In this document: positions 1 to 9,684 of the stretch, in pieces
Layout: the number at the start of each line of letters is the position of its first letter
How positions within the stretch are numbered: position 1 is the stretch's first letter
Assembly: GCF_004340875.1 (NCBI RefSeq)
Contig: NZ_SLXQ01000009.1
Location: 1 to 64,000, forward strand
From: Tamaricihabitans halophyticus
Lineage (GTDB): Bacteria; Actinomycetota; Actinomycetes; Mycobacteriales; Pseudonocardiaceae
Direction: 5' to 3'
DNA: 64,000 nt
Notes under the pieces: generated by a model
Told to the model about the DNA's origin: nothing
The model's database searches: none
Seen by the model: only the letters and a program-made list of their open reading frames with translations
Translations under genes and position numbers: made by a program

Positions 1-1
1 C

Positions 2-67
2 GGCATCTGGCACAACTGGGCCACGGGCGTCACCAGCAAACGATCACTGACCGCCTACGACCACTAA
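2..67 (+). CDS. 3' end of a DDE transposase (partial)
   Basis: The window opens inside a plus-strand reading frame whose last 21 residues run from Gly-Ile-Trp-His-Asn-Trp through Ser-Leu-Thr-Ala-Tyr-Asp-His to a TAA stop. Actinomycete transposases of IS5-like DDE families commonly end in a similar way (IWHN...KRSL.AYDH); the match is from memory, on a very short stretch, so the family is tentative. It lies 24 bp before an element with terminal inverted repeats, which fits a local insertion hot spot. Whether the full gene is intact cannot be seen. Confidence 0.45.
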   Translation, partial: GIWHNWATGVTSKRSLTAYDH

Positions 68-91
68 CACCGACCTCACGGAATTAACCAT

Positions 92-323
92 CTAGTGTCC
101 TGAGTCGGGGGTTCGTTAGCGGATTTCGGTGATCCAGGTGGATGCATCGCAAGGCGGAGGTGGGGGTGCCCCCGCCGTGAGGTGGGGGAGAGGTCATAGC
201 AGCGCTATGGCCGACGACGCTCCCCTACTGTGGCCGCCAAGCGTGCCACAGCGGGGGCCCAACGCAGCGAGGCGCCGCCTGGGCCCGAAAGATGCCACTC
301 ATACTTCTGGCTCAGGACACTAG
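92..323. mobile_element. 232-bp MITE-like element with 13-bp terminal inverted repeats
   Basis: CTAGTGTCCTGAG at 92-104 is exactly the reverse complement of 311-323. The interior has no credible gene but is rich in short palindromes (for example catagc-agc-gctatg near 196). The size, perfect ends and lack of coding capacity are those of a miniature inverted-repeat element. The outermost CTAG is self-complementary, so it could belong to the repeat or be a 4-bp target duplication. The right end overlaps the TAG stop of the protease gene. Alternatively 311-323 is the right end of a larger insertion sequence including the transposase tail at 2-67. Confidence 0.6.
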
Positions 324-1135
324 CCGCGCAGCTGGTCGTTGATCTCCTGCTGGTAGTTGCTCACCCGGGTGTACACGCCGGGGCTGCCCGGCCGCGCGCA
401 ACCCTCGCCCCAGGAGACGATGCCGATCAGCCGGTCGCCGGCGATCAGCGGACCACCGGAGTCACCCTGGCAGGCGTCGATACCACCCTCCGGGTAGCCG
501 GCGCACACCATCGATTCGGCGTCGAAATCGCGGTAGGAGGCCGCGCAGTCCTCGTCGCTGAGCACCGGAACGGTCGCGCTGCGCAGGTAGCGCGATTCCT
601 CGCCGCCTTCCGAGGTGCGCCCCCAGCCGAGCACGGTGGCTTCGGTGCCCTGGGCGTACAGCTCGGCGTCGCGGTCGGTGGCGGCGTCCATGGTGCGGTA
701 CGGCAACGAACGGTTCAGGGTGAGTACGCCGATATCGGCGCCACTGTTCGGTCGGGTGAAGTCCGGATGGGTCCACACCTCGGCGACGCTGGCCGTATGG
801 CCGTCCGACGCCTGCTTGTCGTCCCTGCCGCCGACCACGCGCAGCTGGTCCTGGGGCAGCGCCTCGGCGCAGTGCGCGGCGGTGAGCACGCGATCCGGGG
901 CGATCAGCGTGCCGCCACAGAACTGCTGGCCCTGCTCGTCGGCGAGGTAGACCGCGAACGGGTAGGCGCTCACCGAACTCTGCTCGCCACCGACGATGCG
1001 CGGTTCGGCGCTCGACGACGGGGTGCTCTCCGGCGGCTCGGACGCGGCGGCGGCCTGGCCAACCGCGGACAGTGCGAACAGGCCGCCCGCGGCCGTAGCG
1101 GTGATCGTGCGCAGTACGGGTAGGCGCTTGCCCAT
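320..1135 (-). CDS. secreted trypsin-like serine protease (S1A)
   Basis: A 271-residue secreted endopeptidase of the chymotrypsin fold, made as a zymogen. A signal peptide (residues 1 to about 31) and a short pro-segment precede the activation site Arg46-Ile47-Val-Gly-Gly. The triad is visible as TAAHC (His88), DIGVL (Asp134) and GDSGGP (Ser226). Asp221, five residues before the catalytic serine, is the S1-pocket aspartate that gives cleavage after Arg or Lys. The start at MGKRLP is chosen because AGGGAGA lies just upstream and a signal peptide follows; the frame stays open further upstream without a ribosome site. Its TAG stop falls inside the terminal repeat of the neighbouring element, so the insertion may have set the present C-terminus. 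It is divergent from the next gene. Confidence 0.9.
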   Translation of the reverse strand: MGKRLPVLRTITATAAGGLFALSAVGQAAAASEPPESTPSSSAEPRIVGGEQSSVSAYPFAVYLADEQGQQFCGGTLIAPDRVLTAAHCAEALPQDQLRVVGGRDDKQASDGHTASVAEVWTHPDFTRPNSGADIGVLTLNRSLPYRTMDAATDRDAELYAQGTEATVLGWGRTSEGGEESRYLRSATVPVLSDEDCAASYRDFDAESMVCAGYPEGGIDACQGDSGGPLIAGDRLIGIVSWGEGCARPGSPGVYTRVSNYQQEINDQLRG

Positions 1136-1306
1136 CCCGCTCTCCCTTCGGCTGGCTTGCTGGACGTCCACGCGCGGCGCGGGGCGAGTTACTCGCCGGA
1201 ATGACCCTATGCGGCGAGCACGCCCGCCGGCTGTCGCTGGATCGTGTGCACTTCCCGCCGTTGGGTGTCGCACGGTCGGGTTCGGCACCGTGTCACGCTG
1301 GACGGT

Positions 1307-2170
1307 ATGCCTCGCCGGGGATTCGCGCACACCCTGCTCATCGCCGTGTGCATGGTGCTCACCGTCGCGGCCTGCGCCAATCCGGGTCCGCCGGTGTCGC
1401 CGAGCGACCCCACCCGAAACGGTGACACACCGCGATCAACGAGCGACACTACGGTAACCACACCGGAACCGAGCCCGAGCTGGCGGGTGGGTGCCAGCCC
1501 ACTGCCGCGCCGGCCGGACGGTCTTGGCGAGATCCAGCCAACACCGCCTGAGCTGACCGAACGGCGGTTACCCACCAACGACGTACTCGCCCCTCCGGAG
1601 GACGGCCGGTACGCGGCGCGCATCCAGCGGGTGCCGGACCAGGTGCTGGCGCGCAGCACCTGGTCGACGGGTTGCCCGGTCGGCCGCGCCCAGCTGCGGT
1701 ACCTGACGATGTCCTTCTGGGGCTTCGATGGCCGCCCGCACACCGGGGAGATGCTGGTACACGAGCGGGTCGCGAACCAACTGACCGAGGTGTTCCAGCG
1801 GTTGTACGCGGCTCGGTTCCCGATCGAGGAGATGCGGGTGGTGCGGGCGTCCGAACTGGATGCGCCACCTACCGGGGATGGCAACAACACCACCGCTTTT
1901 GTCTGCCGTCCAACCACCGGCGAGCAGGGTTGGTCGGCGCATGCCTATGGTCTGGCGATCGACCTGAACCCGTTCCAGAATCCGTACACCAGCAGCGATA
2001 TCGTGCTTCCCGAGCTCGCTTCCTCCTATGTGGACAGAACATGGCGCAGGCCGGGCATGCTGCGAGCTGGTGACGCCGCGGTGTCGGCTTTTCAGCGAAT
2101 CGCGTGGACATGGGGCGCTATCTGGCGCGATCCACGTGACATCATGCACTTTTCCGCGACAGGGAATTAG
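1307..2170 (+). CDS. M15-family D-alanyl-D-alanine carboxypeptidase-like lipoprotein
   Basis: A 287-residue exported lipoprotein: a hydrophobic signal ends in the lipobox VAAC with Cys23, followed by a Pro/Ser/Thr-rich linker (about 25-80) and a C-terminal zinc peptidase domain. The ligands of the VanY/M15 family are visible as SAHAYGLAID (His212, Asp219) and IMHF (His281). Such enzymes trim D-Ala or cut peptide bonds in peptidoglycan; the exact substrate cannot be read from sequence. The ATG at 1307 is chosen because it gives the lipoprotein signal; the ribosome site is weak. The TAG stop overlaps the -35 element of the putative SigR-type promoter of mtr. Confidence 0.85.
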   Translation: MPRRGFAHTLLIAVCMVLTVAACANPGPPVSPSDPTRNGDTPRSTSDTTVTTPEPSPSWRVGASPLPRRPDGLGEIQPTPPELTERRLPTNDVLAPPEDGRYAARIQRVPDQVLARSTWSTGCPVGRAQLRYLTMSFWGFDGRPHTGEMLVHERVANQLTEVFQRLYAARFPIEEMRVVRASELDAPPTGDGNNTTAFVCRPTTGEQGWSAHAYGLAIDLNPFQNPYTSSDIVLPELASSYVDRTWRRPGMLRAGDAAVSAFQRIAWTWGAIWRDPRDIMHFSATGN

Positions 2171-2189
2171 CTGCGGCCTCGGCGGGGTT
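2162..2189 (+). promoter_or_regulatory. candidate SigR-type promoter of mtr
   Basis: GGGAAT at 2162-2167 and GTT at 2187-2189 are 19 nt apart, matching the GGAAT-N18/19-GTT consensus known for streptomycete SigR and mycobacterial SigH. Transcription would begin near 2196, about 65 nt before the mtr start. Mycothione reductase is a known member of SigR/SigH regulons, which supports the call. It is a motif match only. Confidence 0.5.
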
Positions 2190-2261
2190 ATCGCGATGAG
2201 CGAGAATGCGGTATGACGGCGTTACGAACGGGTCCACGGGGCTGATTGGGAGACTGGCTGG

Positions 2262-3674
2262 ATGGGTGAGACGCACGCGGCGAACAACCATTTCGATCTG
2301 GTGATCGTCGGCACTGGTTCCGGCAACTCGATTCTGGACGAGCGGTTCGCCGGGCAGCGGGTCGCGATCGTGGAAAAGGGCGTATTCGGCGGGACCTGCC
2401 TGAATGTCGGGTGTATTCCGACGAAGATGTTCGTGCACACCGCCGATCTGGCCGCCACCCCGGCTTCGGCTGCCAGGCTGGGTGTGGACGAGACGCTGGA
2501 CGGGGTGCGGTGGCCGGAGATCAGGGACCGGATTTTCGGCCGGATCGATCCGATCGCCTCGGGTGGCCGCGATTACCGGATCAACCACCCGGACAACGCG
2601 CATGTCACGGTTTTCGAAGGACTCGCGAGCTTCACCGGGCACAAAACCCTGTCGATCAGCCCGAACGACGGCGGTCCCGCGACGGAGATCACCGCCGATC
2701 AGTTCGTGCTGGCCGCCGGCAGCCGCGCGGTGCTCCCGGATGTCGACGGGCTGGCCGATGTGGATTACCACACCAGCGACACGATCATGCGGCTGGATGA
2801 GCTGCCGAACCGGATGATCATTCTGGGCAGCGGGTTCATCGCGGCCGAGTTCGCGCACGTGTTCTCTTCCTTCGGTGTCGACGTGACGCTGATCGCGCGC
2901 TCCGGTGCCCTGCTGCGCGGCGAGGACGCCGCGGTCAGCGAACGCTTCACCGAGGTGGCCACGCGGCGCTGGGATGTCCGGTTGAACCGGAATACGGTGC
3001 GCGCGGAAAGCGACTCCCGGACGGTCCGCCTGCACCTGGAAGGTCCGGATGGCCCGGAAACGGTGACCGGCGAGGTCCTACTGGTGGCGGTTGGTCGCAC
3101 GCCGAACGGCGATCTGCTCGATGTCACGAAAACCGACGTGTCCGTTGTGGATGGTGGATACGTCGGTGTGGACGAGTACCAGCGGACGAACGTGCCGGGT
3201 ATCTGGGCGCTCGGCGATGTCAGCTCGCCGTACGAACTCAAGCATGTGGCCAACCATGAGCAGCGCACGGTGCAGCACAACCTGCTCAACCCGGACGATC
3301 TGGTCGCCGCCGATCACCGGTTCGTACCGCATGCGGTGTTCACCGCGCCACAGATCGCGGCGGTGGGGCTGACCGAACGGGAAGCCGTGCGGCGCGGGGT
3401 GCGCTATGTGACGGCCACCCAGGATTACGCGGATATCGCCTACGGCTGGGCGATGGAGGACAACACCGGGTTCGTGAAGCTGCTCGCCGATCCGGACACC
3501 GGTCTCCTGCTTGGCGCGCATGTGATCGGGCCGCAGGCGCCCACGGTGATCCAGCCGCTGATCCAGGCGATGAGCTTCGATCTGGACGCCAAGCGGATGG
3601 CTCGTGGGCAGTACTGGATCCACCCCGCCATGCCGGAGGTCGTGGAGAACGCGCTGCTCAAGCTCGATCTGTAG
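2262..3674 (+). CDS. mtr: mycothione reductase
   Basis: A 470-residue flavoprotein of the disulfide oxidoreductase family that reduces oxidised mycothiol with NADPH, keeping the actinomycete thiol pool reduced. It shows the FAD-binding GTGSGN (17-22), the redox-active pair in [14 protein letters not shown] (Cys46 and Cys51), a second Rossmann motif ([10 protein letters not shown], about 187-200) and the C-terminal catalytic HPAMPE (His454, Glu459) contributed to the partner subunit of the homodimer. The GTGSGN and SILDERFAG context is typical of Mtr rather than lipoamide or glutathione reductases. GGGAGA about 10 nt upstream supports the ATG. A SigR-type promoter lies at 2162-2189. The 3' end overlaps the convergent cobQ by 17 bp. 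Confidence 0.95.
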   Translation: MGETHAANNHFDLVIVGTGSGNSILDERFAGQRVAIVEKGVFGGTCLNVGCIPTKMFVHTADLAATPASAARLGVDETLDGVRWPEIRDRIFGRIDPIASGGRDYRINHPDNAHVTVFEGLASFTGHKTLSISPNDGGPATEITADQFVLAAGSRAVLPDVDGLADVDYHTSDTIMRLDELPNRMIILGSGFIAAEFAHVFSSFGVDVTLIARSGALLRGEDAAVSERFTEVATRRWDVRLNRNTVRAESDSRTVRLHLEGPDGPETVTGEVLLVAVGRTPNGDLLDVTKTDVSVVDGGYVGVDEYQRTNVPGIWALGDVSSPYELKHVANHEQRTVQHNLLNPDDLVAADHRFVPHAVFTAPQIAAVGLTEREAVRRGVRYVTATQDYADIAYGWAMEDNTGFVKLLADPDTGLLLGAHVIGPQAPTVIQPLIQAMSFDLDAKRMARGQYWIHPAMPEVVENALLKLDL

Positions 3675-5196
3675 GCGGTGTAACTCGCACGGCCGGCAGG
3701 TTCGGCGGCCGTGTGGCGTCCAGCAGCCGCCAGATGGCGTCGGTATCCAGGTGTTCGGCGACCAGATCGCCGAGTAGGTCCAGCTGGGCGCCGCGGGCCG
3801 CCGCGAAATCGGTGTCTGGCGCGCCGGTGTAGCCGTCGCGGCCCGCCGTGTTGGCTGCCCAGGTGAGCAGGGCCCTGCGAAACGCGTTGTTCTCCAGCAG
3901 CCCGTGCCAGTGGGTGCCGATGACCCCTCCGGCGACGGCACCTTCGGGCTCGCCGTTGTCCTCGGTCAGCAACGGCTCGAGTGCGTCCGGCCGGCGGGAG
4001 ACGGTGCCGTGGTGAATCTCGTAGCCATGCACCGGATTCCCCCACGCCATCCCTTGTGGACGGTTGAGCGTTTTCGTCGCGGCGAAGGTGATGTCCAGGT
4101 CGAGCAAACCGAGTCCGGGTACCGCGCCGGCGCCGGACTCCACCTCGTCCCAGATCTGGCTGGCGAGCATCTGGTAACCACCGCAGATGCCGACGACCGG
4201 CAGGCCACGGTGCGCGTGTCGGGTGATCGCCTCGGCGAGTCCGGTTTCGCGGAGCCAGCGCAGATCCGCCACGGTTGCCTTGGAGCCGGGCAGTACCACC
4301 AGATCCGTGTCAGTGAGCCGGGAGGGTTCGGCGACGAACCGGACCGCGACGCCCGGTTCACAGGCCAGCGCTTCCACGTCCGTCGCGTTGGAGATCCGCG
4401 GTAGCCTCGGCACGGCGACCCGCAGCCACTGCTCGCCGATCGGCGGCGCGGGGCTACCGATCACCCCGTCCGCCACATAGGACAGTGAGTCCTCCGCGTC
4501 CAGCCAGAGCTGGTCTGCCCACGGAAGCACGCCGTACACCGGCCGCCCCGTCATCTCCTTGATACTGTCCAAACCGGAATCCAGCAGCGCCGGGTCACCG
4601 CGGAACTTGTTGATCACGAACCCGGAAACCAGCGCCTGATCCGCGGGGTCGAGCAGCGCGAGGGTGCCGAAGAGTTGCGCGAACACGCCGCCCCTGTCGA
4701 TGTCGCCGACCACGAGTACCGGCAGGCGCGCGGCGCGGGCGAGGCCCATGTTCGCGATATCCCTGGCACGCAGGTTGATCTCCGCCGGTGAGCCGGCGCC
4801 CTCGCAGAGCACCACGTCGTAGTCGGCGCGCAGCCCTTGCAGGGTGTCCAGCACGGTGCCGAGCAGCTGGTCCTTGTGCCCGGCGTAGGAGCGCGCGGTG
4901 ACCTCGCCGGCTACCTTACCGAGCAGGACGAGCTGGGAGCTGCGCTCCCCGCCTGGCTTGAGCAGTACCGGGTTGAACCGCACGCTGGACTCGAGCCCCG
5001 CCGCGGCGGCCTGTACCGCCTGCGCCCTGCCGATCTCGCCGCCGTCCGGGGTGACGACCGAGTTGTTCGACATGTTCTGCGCCTTGAACGGCGCGACCCG
5101 CACTCCCTGCCGTGCCAGCCACCGGCACATTCCGGTGACCAGCACGCTTTTCCCCGCATCCGAGGTGGTGCCGGCGACAAGCAGCGCGCCACTCAC
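3658..5196 (-). CDS. cobQ: cobyric acid synthase
   Basis: A 512-residue ATP- and glutamine-dependent amidotransferase that amidates four carboxylates of adenosylcobyrinic a,c-diamide in cobalamin synthesis. The N-terminal half is a dethiobiotin-synthetase-like domain (GTTSDAGKS, residues 9-17; FKAQNMSNN, 37-45). The C-terminal half is a glutamine amidotransferase with the nucleophile in GICGGYQM (Cys338) and a histidine in THWHG. Translation starts at GTG overlapping the stop of map (GTGA), so the two are probably co-translated. No other cobalamin gene is in the window. The gene is convergent with mtr and overlaps its end. Confidence 0.95.
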   Translation of the reverse strand: MSGALLVAGTTSDAGKSVLVTGMCRWLARQGVRVAPFKAQNMSNNSVVTPDGGEIGRAQAVQAAAAGLESSVRFNPVLLKPGGERSSQLVLLGKVAGEVTARSYAGHKDQLLGTVLDTLQGLRADYDVVLCEGAGSPAEINLRARDIANMGLARAARLPVLVVGDIDRGGVFAQLFGTLALLDPADQALVSGFVINKFRGDPALLDSGLDSIKEMTGRPVYGVLPWADQLWLDAEDSLSYVADGVIGSPAPPIGEQWLRVAVPRLPRISNATDVEALACEPGVAVRFVAEPSRLTDTDLVVLPGSKATVADLRWLRETGLAEAITRHAHRGLPVVGICGGYQMLASQIWDEVESGAGAVPGLGLLDLDITFAATKTLNRPQGMAWGNPVHGYEIHHGTVSRRPDALEPLLTEDNGEPEGAVAGGVIGTHWHGLLENNAFRRALLTWAANTAGRDGYTGAPDTDFAAARGAQLDLLGDLVAEHLDTDAIWRLLDATRPPNLPAVRVTPPTDRA

Positions 5197-6050
5197 GGCA
5201 GGGTCAGGATCTCCGCGCCGTCCTCGGTGACCACCAGGGTGTGCTCGAACTGCGCCGTCCAGCTCTTGTCCTTTGTGGTCACCGTCCAGCCGTCCGACCA
5301 GATGTCGTAGTCGATCCCGCCGAGCGTGATCATCGGCTCGATGGTGAACGTCATGCCGGGTTCGATGACCGTGTCCACGTCCGGGTCGTCGTAGTGCAGG
5401 ATGACTAGTCCATTGTGGAATGATCGGCCGATGCCGTGCCCGGTGAAGTCCCTGACCACGCCGTAGTTGAACCGCTTCGCGTAGGCCTCGATGACCCTGC
5501 CGATCACGCTCAACGGCCGGCCCGGTTTGACCGCCTTGATCGCGCGCATCGTTGCCTCGTGAGTGCGCTCGACGAGCAGCCTGGCCGGTTCGCTGACCTC
5601 GCCCGCGAGGAAGGTCGCGTTGGTGTCCCCGTGCACGCCACCGAGGTAGGCGGTGACGTCGATGTTCACGATGTCGCCGTCGTCGATCACGGTGGAGTCC
5701 GGGATGCCGTGGCAGATCACCTCGTTCAGCGAGGTGCAGCAGGATTTCGGGAAGCCGCGGTAGCCGAGGGTGGAGGGGTAGGCGCCGTGGTCGCAGAGGA
5801 ACTCGTGGATCACCGCGTCCACCTGGTCGGTGCTCGCCCCTGGCCGCACCGCTTTGCCGCCCTCGGCGAGAGCCTGCGCGGCAATCTTGCCGGAGGTGCG
5901 CATCGCCTCGATGATCTCGGGTGGCTGGGTGTACGGGTCGAGGTTGCGGGCGGGCGAGGCCTTGTCCACGTACTCGGGCCGCTCGATCGACGAGGGCACG
6001 GCTCGGCGCGGAGTCTGCTCACCTGCTGTGAGTGGGGCACGAACGGGCAT
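5193..6050 (-). CDS. map: methionine aminopeptidase, type I
   Basis: A 285-residue cytosolic enzyme that removes the initiator methionine from nascent proteins. The metal ligands of the pita-bread fold are present: the two aspartates in [14 protein letters not shown], the histidine in GHGIG, and glutamates in TIEPM and QFEHT. The roughly 40-residue N-terminal extension, containing PxxRNLDPY-like sequence, resembles actinobacterial MapB. ATG at 6050 is preferred; a GTG two codons upstream (6056) is equally in frame, and neither has a clear ribosome site, so a leaderless transcript is possible. It overlaps cobQ downstream and follows the PBP gene at about 80 bp, as mapB does in mycobacteria. 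Confidence 0.94.
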   Translation of the reverse strand: MPVRAPLTAGEQTPRRAVPSSIERPEYVDKASPARNLDPYTQPPEIIEAMRTSGKIAAQALAEGGKAVRPGASTDQVDAVIHEFLCDHGAYPSTLGYRGFPKSCCTSLNEVICHGIPDSTVIDDGDIVNIDVTAYLGGVHGDTNATFLAGEVSEPARLLVERTHEATMRAIKAVKPGRPLSVIGRVIEAYAKRFNYGVVRDFTGHGIGRSFHNGLVILHYDDPDVDTVIEPGMTFTIEPMITLGGIDYDIWSDGWTVTTKDKSWTAQFEHTLVVTEDGAEILTLP

Positions 6051-6132
6051 GCCCACACACTACGACGCGCCTCCGGTGCGGCGCCGCACCACTAGCGGTG
6101 TGGTACCACCCACATGACCCAGTGTTGGCTGG

Positions 6133-7950
6133 TTAGCGCAGGCCGCGCAGGAAGTCTCCGGAGGTTTTGACCGCGGGCAGCGCGGTCCCGCCACCGACCA
6201 CGAGTACCGCGAAGGCCAGGTCGTCCTGGTATCCGGCGAACCAGCCGTGTGACTGGCTGCCGTCGCCGAACTGGGCGGTGCCGGTTTTGCCTCGGACCCG
6301 AGGGACGTCGGAGAGTTCACCGGCCGTGCCCACGGTGACGACCTCGCGCATCATCTCGCGCAGCGCGGTCACCGTCTTGGTTGGCACCGGCTGGGCTGGC
6401 GAGTCGACTTCGGTTTTCTCGTCTGCCAGCAGTTTCGGGATGGGTCGTTCGCCTTCGGCGACGGTGGCCGCGGTGAGTGCCATGCCGAACGGGCTGGTCA
6501 GGATAGTGCCCTGGCCGAACCCGTTCTCCGCGCGTTCGACGACCTTCTCGGCGGCTGGTGCCGAGCCGGTGACCGTGGTCGCGCCGCGCAGCACGTAGTC
6601 CACGCCGATGCCGAACTGCTTGCCGGTGCGGGTCAGCGCGTCGGCGGTGAGGTCGGCGGAGACCTGCGCGAAGGTGGTGTTGCAGGATTTCGCCAGCGCG
6701 GTGTGCAGCGGGACGGTGCCGAGGTCGAACAGGTCGTTGTTCGGGATCCGGCGGTTGTCGATCACGGTGGTACTGGGGCAGTCCACCTGGCTGTTGGCGG
6801 TGTAGTCGCCGGACTGGAGCGCGGCCGCGGCGGTGATGATCTTGAACGTGGAGCCTGGTGGGTAGCGGCCGGTCAGCGCGATGGCGCCCTGCTTGTTGGC
6901 TGGTTCGTTCTGCGCGACGGCGACGATATCGCCGGTGGATGGCTGGATCGCGACCAGCGCGGCCGGTTCGTCGAGTTTGCCGAGGGCCGCTTCGGCCGCC
7001 TGCTGTTCGGGCAGCCCGAGTGTGCTGTGTACGGCTTGGGCCGGGTTGCCTTCGGCGGCGTGCAGCTGGTCTATTTCGGTGCCGGTGTCGTCGACGATGA
7101 CCACGCGCCAGCCGGGGCTGCCGGTGAGCTCGTCGGCCAGCTCGTCCTGTAGGCCGCCGAGGATCTGTGGGCCGAGGTCGGATGTGGCGGGCAGTAGTTT
7201 GCTCTGGGTGCTGAAGCGCAGCCCGGAGAGGTTGTAGATGCGGGGTTTCACCCGCTGGTAGTCGGCTTCGCGCAGGGTCGCGACGAGGTACTCGGAGGTG
7301 GCCTCGCGGGCGCCGTCCAGGATGCCCCTGGTGGTGATCTGCGCGTCCAGTGGGTTCAGCGCCTCGGCGAGGCCGGTGGCGGTACCGCGCAGGTCGTTGG
7401 TCTTGCGCCGATCGAGCAGTACGGAAACGACCGTTTCCGGGCCGATCAGCACGCGTCCCTCGCGGTCCAGTACGGGGGCGATTTCGGGTGGATCGTCGCG
7501 CACCAGGATGCGTTGCTGTTCGCCCAGCCTGGGGTGCACGGTGGAGGGGTTCCACAGCACCCGCCAGTCACCCGAGCCGGCTTGTTGCGGGGTGAACAGG
7601 TTGATCGTGCTTTCGTAGTTCCAGACCCGGCCGTCGCCGAGGTTCCAGCTGATGGCGAATTGCACGCGGCCACGGTCGGCGCCGGGGTTGGCGTCGACCC
7701 GCTGGATTCTGGTTGTCACCTTTTCCGGGTCCAGCGTGTCCCGCACGCTGTCCATGGTCTGTTTCGCGAATTCAGCCGAATCGGTGAGGTTCGCGGCGGC
7801 GCGGGTATCACCTTCGGCGAAGGCGGTCAGGAAATCCGCGGCGATGTCCCTGGCGCTGGGGCCACCGAAGACCCCACAGCCGGCGAGGGTGCCGGCAAGT
7901 ACGCAGGCGAGTAGCAGCCCGCCGATTCGTCGGTACCGCGATAGCCGCAC
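6133..7950 (-). CDS. class B penicillin-binding protein, lipoprotein type
   Basis: A 605-residue peptidoglycan transpeptidase anchored as a lipoprotein (lipobox LAGC, Cys25). In order it has an NTF2-like MecA_N domain (about 33-140), a dimerisation region (about 150-300) and a C-terminal transpeptidase. The active-site motifs are STFK (Ser367, Lys370), SCN (422-424, the SxN motif) and KTG (555-557). This layout matches M. tuberculosis Rv2864c (PBP-lipo), which also lies next to mapB and a DUF4081 acetyltransferase. The start is GTG. It lies 97 bp downstream of the GNAT gene on the same strand and may share its transcript. Confidence 0.92.
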   Translation of the reverse strand: MRLSRYRRIGGLLLACVLAGTLAGCGVFGGPSARDIAADFLTAFAEGDTRAAANLTDSAEFAKQTMDSVRDTLDPEKVTTRIQRVDANPGADRGRVQFAISWNLGDGRVWNYESTINLFTPQQAGSGDWRVLWNPSTVHPRLGEQQRILVRDDPPEIAPVLDREGRVLIGPETVVSVLLDRRKTNDLRGTATGLAEALNPLDAQITTRGILDGAREATSEYLVATLREADYQRVKPRIYNLSGLRFSTQSKLLPATSDLGPQILGGLQDELADELTGSPGWRVVIVDDTGTEIDQLHAAEGNPAQAVHSTLGLPEQQAAEAALGKLDEPAALVAIQPSTGDIVAVAQNEPANKQGAIALTGRYPPGSTFKIITAAAALQSGDYTANSQVDCPSTTVIDNRRIPNNDLFDLGTVPLHTALAKSCNTTFAQVSADLTADALTRTGKQFGIGVDYVLRGATTVTGSAPAAEKVVERAENGFGQGTILTSPFGMALTAATVAEGERPIPKLLADEKTEVDSPAQPVPTKTVTALREMMREVVTVGTAGELSDVPRVRGKTGTAQFGDGSQSHGWFAGYQDDLAFAVLVVGGGTALPAVKTSGDFLRGLR

Positions 7951-8046
7951 ATCGCGCAGTATGCCCGGTGTCGCGGCCAGGGCCGCGCTGAAACGCCGCG
8001 ACTGCCGGCTGTCCTTGAAGAACGCGGTCGCCGAGCGTGCGCGGGG

Positions 8047-8892
8047 CTAGAACAGGATGGTGGCGTAGGAGCCGGCGCGCTGGAAGCCGATCTTCTGGTA
8101 GGCGGCGAGCGCGGGCGCGTTGTAGGCGTTCACGTAGAGGCTCGCGGCGCGGTTGAGCCGAACGACCAGGTGGTTGACCACGGCGGCGGTGCCGGCGGTG
8201 CCGAGGCCTTGCCCGCGGTGCGCGGGGTGCACCCACACACCCTGGATCTGGCCGACCTTGCTGGACAGTGCGCCGATCTCGGCCTTGAACACCAGTTCGC
8301 CGTGTTCGTAGCGCGCGAAGGCGCGCCCGCTAGAGATCAGTTCGGCGACCCGTGCCCGGTAGCCGACACCACCGTCGCCGGCGCAGGGGTCGATGCCGAC
8401 CTCCTCGATGAACATGGCGATGGCGGCGGGCAGGTAGGCGTCCAGTTCCTCGATCCGGACCTGCCGGACCAGCGAGTCGGCGGGGACTCGCGCACGACGT
8501 GTGGTGGCCAGTACCGGCTGCTCGGCCCGTACTTCCCTGGCCGGTCCCCATTCCGGTTCGAGCGCCTCCCACAGGCCGATGACCTGTTCGGCCGGACCAA
8601 CCAGCGAGGAGCAGATCCGGCGCCGCCGTAGCGCCCGGTCGGCGAAACCGCGAATAACCGTCTGGTTACCGGATAACGGGATCAGGTTCGGCCCGGAAAA
8701 GCACAGTCCGGCAACTTTTCCACCGCGGGTGTCGACGCCCCAGAGTTCCCCGCCAAGGCGCGTGGGAGCCAGTCCGGCGGCTTCCACCCTGGCCCCGACC
8801 ATGCAGGTGCCCACGGGGTCCGCGGCAAGCGCGGCATGCACCGCTGCGGAGTCCCGTTCGTCGAGTAGCCGTGCGCCGGCGAGCCGCAACAC
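8047..8892 (-). CDS. GNAT acetyltransferase with N-terminal DUF4081 domain
   Basis: A 281-residue protein with an N-terminal DUF4081-type region (about 1-125) and a C-terminal GNAT fold (about 140-281). The acetyl-CoA loop is visible as VHPAHRGQGLGTAG, followed by VNAYNAPALAAYQKIGF, the usual last strand and helix of the family. It corresponds in order and strand to Rv2867c beside PBP-lipo and mapB. The substrate is unknown. The start is GTG at 8892. In many actinomycetes ispG, rip1 and dxr follow upstream; here they are replaced by unrelated genes. Confidence 0.85.
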   Translation of the reverse strand: MLRLAGARLLDERDSAAVHAALAADPVGTCMVGARVEAAGLAPTRLGGELWGVDTRGGKVAGLCFSGPNLIPLSGNQTVIRGFADRALRRRRICSSLVGPAEQVIGLWEALEPEWGPAREVRAEQPVLATTRRARVPADSLVRQVRIEELDAYLPAAIAMFIEEVGIDPCAGDGGVGYRARVAELISSGRAFARYEHGELVFKAEIGALSSKVGQIQGVWVHPAHRGQGLGTAGTAAVVNHLVVRLNRAASLYVNAYNAPALAAYQKIGFQRAGSYATILF

Positions 8893-9194
8893 GGTAACCA
8901 GAGTGCCAGATCGAGGGCGGTTATGCCGAGCCGTAATAGATACCGCACGCTCCGTCGCCGCGTTCTAGCGCTCCCCCATGGCGGCCGCATCCGGCGCTTC
9001 TAATATGCTCACGGCCTCCCGAATTACCCCTATGAGGCCACACCGGGCCGATGTGCCAGCAGCGTAGGACTGTTTGTACGCGCCGAACACCTGGTCCGGG
9101 TTGACTTCAAGATCGGGCTGGTTGGACGGAGGCGTGCCGGTATCGGCAGGTCCGGCCAGTGTCACTCATTCAGCGCAAGAAAGGACAGGTATCG
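8893..9194. other. divergent intergenic region
   Basis: About 300 bp between the GNAT gene and the DUF6918 gene, which diverge, so it should hold both promoters. I see no convincing -10/-35 pair, operator or RNA. A 66-codon minus-strand frame (8965-9165) covers part of it but lacks a ribosome site and family resemblance. The only clear signal is GAAAGGA just before the DUF6918 start. Confidence 0.5.
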
Positions 9195-9644
9195 GTGGCT
9201 CAGGCTCTCGATCAGATTCTGCTTTCCGAAAGCAAGCGCCCGGAAGTTGTCACCGACTTTCAGAACTTGATCGACGAGGAGGTTTCCGGAAAGAAGGGTG
9301 TTTCCGGGCTCGCCGTCAAGGGTGTCTACGGCACCGTCAAGGCAGTCAAGTCGGGCATGATTCATGACGCGGTGGACAGCCTGCTCGATGATTTCGTGCA
9401 GCGGCTGCAGCCGTTCTACGCGGAGTACCAGACCGCTGGCGGTGGCACCCCGCTCAGCGAGTACCTTTCCGGCCGCGGCGATGAGGTTGCCGACGCGCTG
9501 CTGGGTGTTACCGATGAGCGCGCCGGTAATTCGCAGCGCAAGAGCGTGAAGAACGGCTACGAGAAGCTGCGTCCGCAGGCGAAGAAGCACGTCGAGGAGG
9601 CGGTCCCGCAGATCGGATCGCTCATCGAGAAGCACACCGCTTGA
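9195..9644 (+). CDS. DUF6918 family protein
   Basis: A 149-residue soluble, mostly helical protein of an actinobacterial family with no established function. Family-like features are KRPEVVTDFQNLIDEEV near the N-terminus, SGLAVKGVYGTVKAVK, and a C-terminal KLRPQAKKHVEEAVPQIG with GSLIEKH. The GTG at 9195 is chosen over the upstream frame because GAAAGGA lies about 9 nt before it and homologues begin near this residue. No cysteines or catalytic motif are visible. It is monocistronic and ends 41 bp before a strong intrinsic terminator. Confidence 0.75.
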   Translation: MAQALDQILLSESKRPEVVTDFQNLIDEEVSGKKGVSGLAVKGVYGTVKAVKSGMIHDAVDSLLDDFVQRLQPFYAEYQTAGGGTPLSEYLSGRGDEVADALLGVTDERAGNSQRKSVKNGYEKLRPQAKKHVEEAVPQIGSLIEKHTA

Positions 9645-9684
9645 TCGCGACCGCGGTGGTGATCCCGCCGCGGGCAGCGCTCTG

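Noticed and set aside
230-1123. 297-codon plus-strand frame opposite the trypsin-like gene
   Set aside because: Antisense shadow caused by high GC third positions; the minus strand encodes a complete protease with triad and signal peptide.
8965-9165. 66-codon minus-strand frame in the GNAT/DUF6918 gap
   Set aside because: No ribosome site, no recognised family, and it covers the expected divergent promoters and the start of the next gene.
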